Counted from the stretch's first letter, positions 28,612-37,252 are shown. The stretch: 64,000 nt of DNA from Oligoflexia bacterium (GCA_030432875.1 JAUILP010000001.1:103086-167085), one strand, 5' to 3'. Numbers and translations are program-made. The notes: a model not told the origin generated them from the letters alone.

Positions 28612-29976
28612 ACTCGTGTCTAAAAACGAAGTAAATGCATTGCGAGCAACAGCGCACATTAATTCTTTACGCTCATGCTTGCGGTGTCGCCCTAAAGTGA
28701 TGTGGTTTCCTAAAACGCCGAAGTTGGTATTCATCGGCTGAAAGTCTTTACCACCATGCTGGGTAACATAATGAAGAAGAGCTCCACTCATAGTATTCGG
28801 AGGTGGCAGTACTTTGTCTGTTTTCAATATGCACGCTTTGTGGGCTAGGCTTCGCGCAGCAAGGAGCCCCATAGAGGCGGACTCTAAATATCCCTCAACT
28901 CCCGTGATTTGCCCCGCAGCAAAAACATGAGGGGCAACTTTAAGGGATAAATCTGGGTTAAAGACCTGAGGTCCATGGAAATAAGTATTGCGATGGATCG
29001 AACCATAGCGGTAAAATTCAACGTTTTTTAAAGCGGGAAGCAGCGAAAAAACTCTCTTTTGTTCCGGCCATTTCATTTTTGTTTGAAATCCCACCATGCT
29101 GTACATGCTACCCGCCATATTTTCTTGGCGAAGCTGTATAACGGCATAGGGAATCGCATTGGTCGTTGGGTCAATAAGCCCAACAGGTTTCATCGGGCCA
29201 AAGCGCAGGGTCTCATCACCACGCTCAACCATAACTTCAATGGGAAGGCAACTCTCGAAATATTTGACGTCTTCGAACTGATGGAGCGGTATTTTTTCTG
29301 CCTGTTTAATTTCTGAAATAAATTGGTAGTACAGCTCTTTATTCAAAGGAATATTGAGGTAAGCATCATCATCACCTTTATCGTAGCGATTTGCTTTATA
29401 AGCGTGCTTAAAATCGATGCTTTCCGTAGCCAAAGTGGGCGCTATCGCATCAAAGAAGTATAGCCGATTGTCAGAGCCAACACGGGAAACAATGTGCTGA
29501 AACAAAGCATTTGAAGTTAAAGGTCCCGTGGCAATAACCCAGTACTCATTGTGGGCACTTAAGGTATCATTATCTGGAATTTCACTAACTTCTTCATCCA
29601 TACGTGAAAAGTTAGAAAACGCACTGAGGTAACCAGAAATTGCTGCGGAAAATGCCTTGCGATCTACAGCGAGGGCTCCTCCGGCAGGCACACGCGACTC
29701 CATCGCTGCTTTTAGTACCAAAGAATTAAGCTGGGCCAGCTCAGATTTTAGGAGGCCCGAGGCACTCATGGGGTCAAGGCTTTTAAGGGAGTTTGAGCAA
29801 ACGAGCTCTGCCAAATCGCCAGTAGTATGGGCAGGCGTTAGTGTTTTCGGCCTCATTTCATGGAGGATGACTTTAAGCCCAAAGCTCAGTAGTTGAAAGG
29901 CGCACTCAGATCCTGCTAAGCCGCCGCCAATAACATGGACAGTAGGTGGTAGGTTGCGATGATTAATCTTGAGCAC
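28543..29976 (-). CDS. trmFO: Folate-dependent tRNA (uracil-54-C5-) methyltransferase TrmFO
   Basis: The 477-residue flavoprotein makes ribothymidine-54 in the tRNA T-loop using methylenetetrahydrofolate and FAD. Motifs are the FAD fold VHVIGGGLAGSECAFQL, LHEMRPKTLTPAH, ELVCSNSLKS (with a catalytic Cys), VPAGGALAVDR and ITGVEGYLESASMGLLAARS. GTG start. Its first 14 bp overlap the small upstream gene, indicating coupled translation. It converges on and overlaps the MFS gene; the final 15 or so residues (Pro/Gln-rich) lie in that overlap and are probably dispensable. Confidence 0.94.
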   Translation of the reverse strand: MLKINHRNLPPTVHVIGGGLAGSECAFQLLSFGLKVILHEMRPKTLTPAHTTGDLAELVCSNSLKSLDPMSASGLLKSELAQLNSLVLKAAMESRVPAGGALAVDRKAFSAAISGYLSAFSNFSRMDEEVSEIPDNDTLSAHNEYWVIATGPLTSNALFQHIVSRVGSDNRLYFFDAIAPTLATESIDFKHAYKANRYDKGDDDAYLNIPLNKELYYQFISEIKQAEKIPLHQFEDVKYFESCLPIEVMVERGDETLRFGPMKPVGLIDPTTNAIPYAVIQLRQENMAGSMYSMVGFQTKMKWPEQKRVFSLLPALKNVEFYRYGSIHRNTYFHGPQVFNPDLSLKVAPHVFAAGQITGVEGYLESASMGLLAARSLAHKACILKTDKVLPPPNTMSGALLHYVTQHGGKDFQPMNTNFGVLGNHITLGRHRKHERKELMCAVARNAFTSFLDTSSGAPGNFAPPSPEGQHQNDQKA

Positions 29977-30172
29977 TATCTTTGAGTTCTAAAGTCACAA
30001 GAGAAAGGAGTTGGCTGGATACGCCAATAATATCTTTGTACTGACAGCCTTCATCTTGAAGCTGCTTATAAATAGAGGTGGCCAGTGCCTTTACGGCCTT
30101 ATCGTGCATAGTGCTTGAGGCCGCTGCCCTAGAACTAACAGGTTGCTTGACAGCTTGAGAATCAACTTCCAT
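29963..30172 (-). CDS. Small conserved-looking helical protein upstream of trmFO
   Basis: 69 residues from ATG 30172, which follows AAAGGAAAG; the track's TTG lies just before that site. It has an Ala/Ser-rich N-terminus and a helical part, MHDKAVKALATSIYKQLQDEG, followed by VSSQLLSLVTLELKD. I do not recognise a family. It overlaps trmFO by 14 bp and the good ribosome site makes it a real gene. It has no Cys and no membrane segment. Confidence 0.65.
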   Translation of the reverse strand: MEVDSQAVKQPVSSRAAASSTMHDKAVKALATSIYKQLQDEGCQYKDIIGVSSQLLSLVTLELKDSAQD

Positions 30173-30388
30173 ATTAGTCTTTCCTTTCAAAATTCAAAAA
30201 CAACACGAAATCGTGTGGATTAATTTTTATACTAATTCTAGTCTAAGCCCATAACGTGTAAAAATAGAGCTAATAGCAAATTTTTACCTAAAAGTAAGGC
30301 TTTATTCTAGCAAATAATGATTAAGTGTGCGAGTTTAATGATAAGTATTTAATATGATAGTGATAAAATTAGATTATAGGGGGTGAGC

Positions 30389-31267
30389 ATGGAAGTGGTT
30401 GTGTTTCTGGTAAAATGGATACCCAAAAATCTGGTCAGTTATATAATAGGCCTTTTTTTTCGACTATTTGTTCCCTACCCCTTGAATTATCCTTACCTTC
30501 GAATTTTGGCTTTTTTATTTCGTGTGGATTTGAGTGAAGCCGATAAGCCGCTGATTATGTATCACAGTTTTGAAGAACTTTTTACAAGAAAACTTAAACC
30601 AGGGTCAAGGCCCTTGGCTACGGGACAAGAAATAATCAGTCCCGTCGATGGTACTTTAATACATCTGCATACCATTAAAGAAGATACCGTCGGGACGATG
30701 CTCAATGTAAAGGGCGTAAAATACGATCTTGCAACCCTGATTTATGGGACCCATCCATTACCTCCCGCGGGAGGGTTTAAGCCAAAAGGCTTCTTTACAA
30801 TATATTTAGCCCCACATAATTATCACCGGGTACATGCTCCTGTTAAGGGAAAGCTGGTTTCAATTTTATACCATCCTGGCACATTATGGCCAGTAAACGC
30901 CCCTTTCGTGAGCAGGGTTCCCCATTTATTTAGCCATAACGAGCGAGTAACCTTTAGCATTAGTACAAAACAAGGTCTTTTTCATGTTATAATGGTGGGA
31001 GCTCTAAATGTTGGAAGGATTTCATCACCATATTTCCCTACATTTATAAGCAATAGTTTGCTGCGCCAAGTAAACTTAAGTAAGATGAGCCTAGATATCG
31101 ATGTCAAGGAAGAGAGTTTAGAGCAGGGAGATGAGCTGGGGACATTTATGCTTGGCTCAACAGTCGTGGTCGTGTGGGAAAATAAAGAGATTTTTGAAAA
31201 CCCAGAGACTTTGCCTTCTTTGCCCCACAAAATTAAGATGGGTGAAGGGATGCTCTCGGAAACGTGA
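30389..31267 (+). CDS. psd: Phosphatidylserine decarboxylase
   Basis: About 292 residues from ATG 30389, with AGGGGGTGAG upstream. The enzyme makes phosphatidylethanolamine. Visible motifs are FTRKLKPGSRPL, ISPVDGTL (catalytic Asp), FFTIYLAPHNYHRVHAPV (catalytic His) and the self-cleavage site FMLGSTVVVVWE, where the Ser becomes the pyruvoyl cofactor. Most enzymes have FxxGSTVV, so the site is intact. It is membrane-associated; an N-terminal hydrophobic segment is present. Confidence 0.93.
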   Translation: MEVVVFLVKWIPKNLVSYIIGLFFRLFVPYPLNYPYLRILAFLFRVDLSEADKPLIMYHSFEELFTRKLKPGSRPLATGQEIISPVDGTLIHLHTIKEDTVGTMLNVKGVKYDLATLIYGTHPLPPAGGFKPKGFFTIYLAPHNYHRVHAPVKGKLVSILYHPGTLWPVNAPFVSRVPHLFSHNERVTFSISTKQGLFHVIMVGALNVGRISSPYFPTFISNSLLRQVNLSKMSLDIDVKEESLEQGDELGTFMLGSTVVVVWENKEIFENPETLPSLPHKIKMGEGMLSET

Positions 31268-31365
31268 GTAAAGGTACTTAAAACCTGTCCGTCCTGACTA
31301 TTCATTTGTGGATGTGATGCCTTAAAACCAGAAATTAATGTTTTTTATGAAGATTGGAGCAGGAC

Positions 31366-32796
31366 ATGCAAGAGATAATAGAAAAAAAGACTAAACTCAT
31401 TTGGTCACTTGATTGTCGCGTATTTTCTCCTGTTTTAGTTCATGACATACTTGAGGAAAAGTGGGATGGCGTCCGACTTGTTTATGATAAAAAGAGCGCG
31501 TCATTTTTGCTGGATTTTCTACAAAATCTCAAGGGACAAAAGCCGCAAGATAGAACCCCATTTTCCATGCTATTAGATATCGCACAAAATGTTCGTGCAA
31601 ATATTGGCGAGTCTTCACCGACGCTAGAGGTTAAATATGGTGAAGAAGTCATGCTTTATAAAAAAGAACAGAAAAACAAAGATGGCATTTTTATTAATAC
31701 TGAGGATTGGGATTCTCTTTTTTCACAGGATGCCGCAATCTATCTTGGTTACGGTGATGTTATTTTAACGCCTAAGAAATTAAATAATGACGGGATTTTG
31801 TGTGAAGTTAAACAAGGTGGCACTATAAAAAGCAATCAAGAAATCCATGTACCGCTGACGCGAAAAAATCAGGAAATTGAGCCACTACTCAAAATTAATT
31901 TGAAGGAGTTTTTAAGCCTTGGTTGCAACTATCTCATTATTCCTGGGGGGCTAGGGGTTAGTGACATCAATAAATTAAAGAGTCATGTGCAAAAACTTAC
32001 CGATAAACCGGTTTGGTTTCTTCTTAAAGTCGATAGCATTGAAGTGCGTAATCATCTAGCAGATTTGATAGATTCTGTGCATGGGGTTTATATATCACGT
32101 AAAGAAATTTCTCTTACAGCCTCCCCCGCAATCGTGCCAATTCTCACGAAGGAAATCATCCAGTTTTGTTCCAATAGAGGAAAATTGGTTATTACGGCAA
32201 GCGACATGCTTGCCTCAATGAGAGATAAAGCAAGCCCGACAAGAGCCGAAGTTTCGGATATTGCCAATTCAGTTTCTGATGGTACGGACGCTGTCGTTTT
32301 GTCTGAGGAGCTAAGCTATGGCAACCACCATGTTGCGGCACTTCGTTTAATGCATACAATTGTCACCAATGCGGAGGCTGATATTTTTAGTGAAGCGAAT
32401 TGGCAGCGCCAGACGCCGCCTGTAAACACAGAAATAGATGCGATTGCTCTAGCGGCCTTTCAAACGGCAAAACGCATAAACGCCAAAGCGCTTGTGTGTA
32501 TAACGATAAATGGCAACACGGCGCTTCATCTCTCAAGTTTTCGTCCCCCTATTCCTATCATAGCTGTGACCTTTAAAAAGGAGGTTGCCCGGGTTTTATC
32601 GATGGTGCGAGGCGTGTCCTGTTTATGCCTTGATATTAATCCGACCATCGATGAGGTTTTACCCAAAGTAAATGAGATCTTAAAAAAAGAAGAAGCTTGG
32701 TTGCGGGTGGGTGATTCTATTGTTTTTGTAGCCTTATCGCTTTCGCCGCTAGGTACCGAATCCAGCAATTTAGTTACGATTCAAAAAATCACCTAA
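31366..32796 (+). CDS. Divergent pyruvate-kinase-like protein, probably altered or inactive
   Basis: About 476 residues from ATG 31366, with GGAG 6 nt upstream. The overall pyruvate kinase layout is clear: LVITASDMLASM then SPTRAEVSDIANSVSDGTDAVVLSEE, and a C-terminal regulatory-type domain. Key residues differ. TKLIWSLD replaces TKIICTIGP, VRLVYDKK replaces ARLNFSHG (losing the K+-site Asn and Ser), LLKVDSIE replaces KIENxEG (Lys kept, metal Glu now Asp), and YISRKEISLT replaces VARGDLGVE (metal Asp now Glu). It may be a pseudoenzyme or have another phosphotransfer role. It is followed 12 bp later by the CYTH gene. Confidence 0.75.
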   Translation: MQEIIEKKTKLIWSLDCRVFSPVLVHDILEEKWDGVRLVYDKKSASFLLDFLQNLKGQKPQDRTPFSMLLDIAQNVRANIGESSPTLEVKYGEEVMLYKKEQKNKDGIFINTEDWDSLFSQDAAIYLGYGDVILTPKKLNNDGILCEVKQGGTIKSNQEIHVPLTRKNQEIEPLLKINLKEFLSLGCNYLIIPGGLGVSDINKLKSHVQKLTDKPVWFLLKVDSIEVRNHLADLIDSVHGVYISRKEISLTASPAIVPILTKEIIQFCSNRGKLVITASDMLASMRDKASPTRAEVSDIANSVSDGTDAVVLSEELSYGNHHVAALRLMHTIVTNAEADIFSEANWQRQTPPVNTEIDAIALAAFQTAKRINAKALVCITINGNTALHLSSFRPPIPIIAVTFKKEVARVLSMVRGVSCLCLDINPTIDEVLPKVNEILKKEEAWLRVGDSIVFVALSLSPLGTESSNLVTIQKIT

Positions 32797-32808
32797 AGTA
32801 CTTAAAAA

Positions 32809-33390
32809 ATGGAAAAAGATTTAAAGTTTATTGAAATTGAGCATAAATTCCTGGTGGATAGCTCCTTTGATCGCCTACTATTTGAAAAAAAAATCCTAGC
32901 CTTAAATTTTTTAGAAAAAAAGACCAAAATTACTGTTGATGACACTTATATCGTGACCGCGGCCTACCCCCGCTATATTTATCGGCATCGCATTGATGCG
33001 GAGTTACAGCAGTTGAGCCTTAAATCAATGGGCGAGGATAGTGAAACTCGGGTTGAAGTGAACCTCAATTTACTGCCTCAAAGTACAGGCAATCAACTTG
33101 AGAATGCCCTTGCCTTTTTACAAGGACAACAGATTAGGGGTGTTTATCCTCTGCGGAAAAAAGTGTGGGCTTACTATTTTCCTGATATGGAAATCGTATA
33201 CTATGAGGCATCCTATAAAGAAAAAACGCTGAATTGCGTCGAGTTTGAGAGCAAATATCAGGGCACACAGCGGGAGTCTATAAACGCTATAGAACGGTAT
33301 GAGAAACTGTTGGATTTTCATCCGACTTCTAGGTCTCATAAATCATTATTTGATCTGTTGGTTTTGCCGGAATTAAGCGATTTTCTCTAG
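32809..33390 (+). CDS. CYTH-domain protein
   Basis: The 193-residue protein carries the CYTH signature EIEHKFLV (ExExK) at its start. Charged strands follow: RYIYRHRID, LSLKSMGED, SETRVEVNLNL and FPDMEIVYYEASY. CYTH enzymes form a tunnel that binds triphosphates with Mg2+ (thiamine triphosphatase, inorganic triphosphatase, class IV adenylate cyclase). The basic and acidic residues are mostly in place, so catalysis is plausible, but the substrate is not known. The short gap to the pyruvate-kinase-like gene suggests cotranscription. Confidence 0.7.
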   Translation: MEKDLKFIEIEHKFLVDSSFDRLLFEKKILALNFLEKKTKITVDDTYIVTAAYPRYIYRHRIDAELQQLSLKSMGEDSETRVEVNLNLLPQSTGNQLENALAFLQGQQIRGVYPLRKKVWAYYFPDMEIVYYEASYKEKTLNCVEFESKYQGTQRESINAIERYEKLLDFHPTSRSHKSLFDLLVLPELSDFL

Positions 33391-33826
33391 AGGTTTTTGC
33401 ATCTAGCTGGTCTGCTGCTTTCTAAAACCCTTTTCAACTTTCCAGGGCTACCAAAGCAAATGCTCTGTCACCGTATTTGGAACATTTTGTCTAACAAAGC
33501 CTTGAAAATAGCAAAGGTGCCGAGCTTTTTCTTTAAAGTTACATTGCCCATAAATACCTGTTTATAAAAGTGTTAGGTATATTATCTTAAGATTAATGGC
33601 ATGAAATTTCCGCCCTCCGAGTCTAAAATATAGTTTACAAAAATGTAAATAAAACAGTTATCATTTTTCAAACTAGATCTATATTCCATTTCCGTATTGT
33701 CCTATTTTGAAAAGGTTAGGCAATTAACCGCAAAACTGAAAGGATATCAAAATGTACGGTCAATTATTAGCGAAGTTAACTTATTACGACTTATTGTTAC
33801 CCAGATTACTCAAGAAAGGAATGAGC
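33391..33826. other. Intergenic region with conserved promoter segment
   Basis: The stretch holds an imperfect inverted repeat (ATACCT...AGGTAT, about 33554-33580) and, nearer the next gene, the 73-bp segment shared with the vWA operon (33633-33705). An in-frame ATG at 33752 with its own AAAGGA site could extend the next gene by 25 residues. Confidence 0.5.
33633..33705 (+). promoter_or_regulatory. Upstream control region of the exported-protein gene, shared with the vWA operon
   Basis: It begins with the near-palindrome GTTTACAAAAATGTAAAT (TTTACA-AAAA-TGTAAA core). Aligned without gaps to the upstream region of the vWA operon (38068-37996, minus strand), it matches at about 55 of 73 positions by hand count. 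The match includes AGATCTATATT and a -35-like TTGTCC that lines up with TTGACA in the other copy. The operator lies about 50 bp upstream of the -35, as for an activator site. The -10 is unclear. Confidence 0.6.
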
Positions 33827-34408
33827 ATGAAAAATACATTTAAATATTTAGGCGGAATTATTTTGGCATCAACGCTATTATTTTCAAATCTCTATGCAGG
33901 AGCCCCTATCCCTATTCTTACATGCCCAACAACAGAACGACCGTTGGGGCAACAGAAATTGGATGTTGGAGAGCAACTAAAAAACTTTATCAGTGAAGAT
34001 ATTCTAGAAGGTTTTTTAGAAAGAATGGACGGAGAATTTTCCATCGAACTTAGGTCCTCTCTCATTACAGGGTCAGGTACTGGCTGTAGTAGTACGAGGC
34101 ATATTGCTTTAGAATTTTCCATTGATGCTAATAAAATTGAGGCGTTAGTTTCTCCTAAGTCCAGTGAAGTTTCCGCGTTAGTTGTTATTAATTGGCTGGA
34201 AAATACCAAAATAAGGACAATGATTAAGCAATTAAAGATAACTCGTCCCTTTAGTGCTTCTTGGTATAGCAATTTTTACATAGAGCCTTCAAGTTCTTTA
34301 TATACCCACCTCCTTGAAGGTCAATTCATTACAATAACCATTAAAGATCTACCTCTGTGGTTTGCTCATGGGCAACAGTTTGAGTTTAATGATAGGAGTT
34401 TTGAATAG
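33827..34408 (+). CDS. Small exported protein of the TIGR02147-linked cluster
   Basis: 193 residues from the ATG at 33827, with AAAGGA about 6 nt upstream; the track start at 33752 also has a ribosome site. The signal peptide is KYLGGIILASTLLFSNLYAGA. The mature protein has alternating strand-like segments (FSIELRSSLITG, IALEFSIDANK, GQFITITIKD) and two Cys (ILTC and GTGCSS). I do not recognise a family. It is probably a periplasmic or secreted beta-rich protein. Its promoter region is shared with the convergent operon. Confidence 0.7.
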   Translation: MKNTFKYLGGIILASTLLFSNLYAGAPIPILTCPTTERPLGQQKLDVGEQLKNFISEDILEGFLERMDGEFSIELRSSLITGSGTGCSSTRHIALEFSIDANKIEALVSPKSSEVSALVVINWLENTKIRTMIKQLKITRPFSASWYSNFYIEPSSSLYTHLLEGQFITITIKDLPLWFAHGQQFEFNDRSFE

Positions 34409-34435
34409 TCCAAGGAAAGATAATTCCGTTATGAT

Positions 34436-34474
34436 TGTTACTGAAGTTACACTTCTCCTGTAGCTTCAGTAACA
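34436..34474. terminator. 16-bp hairpin between the convergent units
   Basis: TGTTACTGAAGTTACA and TGTAGCTTCAGTAACA pair over 16 bp with one wobble and a 7-nt loop. It starts 28 bp after the exported-protein stop and has only a short T-run downstream (GCGTTT). A factor-assisted or bidirectional terminator is likely. Confidence 0.6.
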
Positions 34475-34719
34475 GCGTTTAATCTCTCATGATAAGTTGA
34501 GTAAATAGATCCAAGTTTATCAATTCAATTCAATTTAATGTGAATCAGCTCAGCTTCAAATTAAACTAACCTTTTTACATCAATTAATTTTGTCGCCAGT
34601 AATTTTGGGTCTTTTTAGCTAAAATAAAGTTCATGAATTGATTTTTAGCAATTTTTCAACCGTAAATTAAAGACTCTACTGACTGAAGAAACAGGCGAAA
34701 CAAAATCGTGAGGAGGGGT
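34475..34719. other. AT-rich spacer ahead of the 23-codon ORF
   Basis: AT-rich sequence with repeated AATT motifs (AATTCAATTCAATTT). Possible promoter elements for the short ORF downstream are present but none is clean enough to name. Confidence 0.35.
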
Positions 34720-34791
34720 ATGACCAAATTGGCATCATTTTTTGAGATGATTTCTTCAAAGTTTAAAATATTAGGAATTTTTAACACCTAG
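34720..34791 (+). CDS. Possible 23-residue amphipathic peptide
   Basis: This short ORF is not in the track. Its ATG at 34720 is preceded by GTGAGGAGGGGT, a very strong Shine-Dalgarno complement but with short spacing (3 nt from AGGAGG, 6 nt from GAGG). The peptide is Lys- and Phe/Ile-rich with net charge about +2, and hydrophobic residues recur every 3-4 positions, as in membrane-active or signalling peptides. Its stop codon overlaps the stop of the convergent TIGR02147 gene in a CTAG. It could equally be a leader or a chance ORF. Confidence 0.4.
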   Translation: MTKLASFFEMISSKFKILGIFNT

Positions 34792-35591
34792 ATGCCAAAC
34801 CAATCAATATTAAGACAGTATAATACGCTTGGCTTAGACTTTCCGACGCTTTTGGATAGATCTTCAATAAATTGTGTTAGCTCTCTCTTTATTCTTTTCG
34901 CATCTGCTGAAGAAATGCACATCGGGGCGGTGAAGAAAAGGTTGGAATTATCTGCTAGCTCCATTTTATTAAACCCTTTGAGGCGCCATTGAATTTGACG
35001 CCACCTTATATGATGGGAAGTCGCCTCTAAGTGAAAGCGTTGGGTAGTTGGTAATATGCGTCCAGCTTGCATAATGACAAAACCATTTTCAGAGAGAAAG
35101 TCACAAATATCACTGGCTTTCGCAATGCTTAGTTTAAAATATTTTGCTAAGGCATCTAGGGTCTGGAGGTCTTTTATTCCTACCGCGATTCTAAACGCGG
35201 CGTAGAGGCAGTCGGAGTAGTAGCGATTTTTGACACTCTCACTTAGGTGTATATTTTGGGGTAAGCGGTGCTGCAATTGCTGCATTTGTAGCTGATAGCC
35301 TTCCAGTTCTTTTTGATAGTATTGGGCGAGTTTATAGGATCCTGCGCGAGCCTTACGTAGCATCAGTAGAAAAAACTGAGATTCCTTCGGTGTTAACGCT
35401 AGGTATTCTGTTAAATCAAGGCCCTGTTCTTCTGTTAAATTTCGTTCTCCTTTAAAAACTAAACTGATTGCAACAGTACTCATGTTTAAGGCTAGAGCTA
35501 TTTTCCGAAATTGCCCGTAGCCTTTTTTAGGCATCGAATCAATTTTTTTTTTAACAAATTCTTTATAATCGTCGAAGTCAAAAATATTCAT
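34788..35591 (-). CDS. TIGR02147-family regulator
   Basis: The 267-residue protein matches the TIGR02147 family. MNIFDFDDYKEFVKKKID opens a helix-turn-helix-like N-terminus (RKIALALNMSTVAISLVFKGERNLT), then the family phrase YLALTPKESQFFLLMLR. The C-terminal half carries a winged-helix-like segment (AKYFKLSIAKASDICDFLSENGFV) and ends with a strand giving SVLYCLNIDWFGI. The family is thought to be transcriptional regulators; ligands are unknown. Its start overlaps the lipoprotein gene by 4 bp (translational coupling), so regulator and surface proteins are made together. It is the best candidate to bind the shared operator. Confidence 0.85.
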   Translation of the reverse strand: MNIFDFDDYKEFVKKKIDSMPKKGYGQFRKIALALNMSTVAISLVFKGERNLTEEQGLDLTEYLALTPKESQFFLLMLRKARAGSYKLAQYYQKELEGYQLQMQQLQHRLPQNIHLSESVKNRYYSDCLYAAFRIAVGIKDLQTLDALAKYFKLSIAKASDICDFLSENGFVIMQAGRILPTTQRFHLEATSHHIRWRQIQWRLKGFNKMELADNSNLFFTAPMCISSADAKRIKRELTQFIEDLSKSVGKSKPSVLYCLNIDWFGI

Positions 35592-37252
35592 TTAACAGAG
35601 TTCTCATTGATTTTTTCATCGAGTTCACAATGAACATAGATTTTATCTTTTAGCTCCCCTTGTGGCTCTAAGGAGCTGTCCTTAATTAAATAGGTAAACG
35701 ATGGATGAAGGGAGTCAATTAACAGTATCTGATATTGGTGTTCACCTGTTTTAAATGTGTACTCATCCTGACGCATTCCAATTAATGTCCGCGAAGCAGT
35801 GGGAGAATTAGCATTAACTTCAACTGAGAGGAGAGTAAGGGGCGAAGGATATTGTCGTTCTATTTCTTCGAGCTTAATCTCAATTTCACCAAGTTTTAAA
35901 AATTTCGGCTTATTTTCTAACACTATGTCGGCTGCAATCTCCATGAAACCATCTTTTCCTCCCAAATGAAGGAGCTGGCAGCTAGTCATTTTTCTGGTTG
36001 CAGAATTTATTTTTAGCCGAATGAAACTATTGGAGAAGTTTTTAGACTCTAGAAAAGTGATGTAAGAAGATTTTTTCATTGAATAAATACTATTAGGCAT
36101 TTCTTGCTCTCCCAATAATTGTAGCACCTGATCCTTCAGGAGCCGTAATCGTAGGTATATGCTCGGCAAATCTTGTAATACTAATTGGTATTCATGAGGC
36201 GTTAAAGAACGTCGGTTTATTCCTGCACTAAAACACTCTATGAAATTGAAAATTTTTAACTGATTAAGGGTATGGTTAAGAGAAGAAGGAAAGAAGAGCG
36301 AGTCACCAAGAATGATTTCCTTATCGTGGATTACTTCAGGAACTTTTAATAATAGTGGACACAATGTCTGACGAGATGTCGACCAATCGGCTAAACTTAA
36401 AAATAATTCATTGATCATGACATCAGGCTGTTGATATAGCTGAACCAAAGTATTCTTTATGTTATCGTCAAGAATAAATATCTTCTGTTCGATAAACATA
36501 TTTTGCACAGACTGTGATGTAGGTTCATCATAATCGTAAAAGTGGGCGATTTCATGTACGACAAGGCTAAGGAGTTGTTTAGGTAAACTTTCAGCTGAAA
36601 GTTGCGTCAGTCGTTGTAGGCTTAAACAAATATGACCTTGTTGATTAATACTGGCGGTTTTTTCAGCTAAACCGTCTAAACAGGCAGAGCTTTGCAGGTG
36701 AAAGCTTAGTTGTTCACTGGATAAAACGGTAAAAATATTCTCGTACCGATATTTATTGCCATAAATGAAGGCTTGAAGAACCTTAAAGTTGCCGGGATAT
36801 ATAGGGCCGATAGCTTTGGGATTATGAGGATCAAGGTCATTTAGTAGAACATCAAGCCGACGAAATATTTTCAACAGCTCCTCTGGTAAGGTAGCCATCA
36901 AAATACGCACTTGCTCTTCTGTGGCAAAAATAGGATCGCCACCTGATGTGTCGATCATTCCGCCCCCCTCGTTATTCTCGGTATTCTTACTTGCTATAGT
37001 CAGGTTTGTATTGCCTCGAGTATGACCAGGTAATGAAAAAAGGTCTGACGCCTCATCTGGGCCCTCAGAAATGGGGGTTGGAACAATGATTAAGTTATCG
37101 TTTTGGGATGGTGTATGAGGACTCTTATTTTCATTATAAACTGTGGGCGGTGGCTGTCGTTGTGGTCTCAGACAAGAACATGCTAACAGCATCATTAATC
37201 CCGCGAGAAAATAATTAACCCATTTAGAGTGCGAGCATTTTTTTGAGGTCAC
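35588..37252 (-). CDS. Lipoprotein with HEIAH zinc-protease motif
   Basis: About 554 residues from the GTG at 37252; the track ORF starts further inside the vWA gene. The signal is NYFLAGLMMLLACSC, with a lipobox ending LLAC or LACSC. A Pro/Asn/Thr-rich linker follows to about residue 100. LLSLVVHEIAHFYDYDEP in the middle is a classic HExxH site with an Asp-rich tail. The rest, with YQLVLQDLPSIYLRLRLL, a TSCQLLHLGGKDG segment and beta-rich C-terminus, is not recognised. It overlaps the vWA gene by 29 bp and the regulator by 4 bp, so the three form one operon. It may process a surface partner. Confidence 0.72.
   Translation of the reverse strand: MTSKKCSHSKWVNYFLAGLMMLLACSCLRPQRQPPPTVYNENKSPHTPSQNDNLIIVPTPISEGPDEASDLFSLPGHTRGNTNLTIASKNTENNEGGGMIDTSGGDPIFATEEQVRILMATLPEELLKIFRRLDVLLNDLDPHNPKAIGPIYPGNFKVLQAFIYGNKYRYENIFTVLSSEQLSFHLQSSACLDGLAEKTASINQQGHICLSLQRLTQLSAESLPKQLLSLVVHEIAHFYDYDEPTSQSVQNMFIEQKIFILDDNIKNTLVQLYQQPDVMINELFLSLADWSTSRQTLCPLLLKVPEVIHDKEIILGDSLFFPSSLNHTLNQLKIFNFIECFSAGINRRSLTPHEYQLVLQDLPSIYLRLRLLKDQVLQLLGEQEMPNSIYSMKKSSYITFLESKNFSNSFIRLKINSATRKMTSCQLLHLGGKDGFMEIAADIVLENKPKFLKLGEIEIKLEEIERQYPSPLTLLSVEVNANSPTASRTLIGMRQDEYTFKTGEHQYQILLIDSLHPSFTYLIKDSSLEPQGELKDKIYVHCELDEKINENSVK

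Noticed and set aside
33892-34272. 126-codon minus-strand ORF opposite the small exported protein
   Set aside because: No ribosome site and no domain; the plus-strand gene has signal peptide and two usable starts with Shine-Dalgarno.
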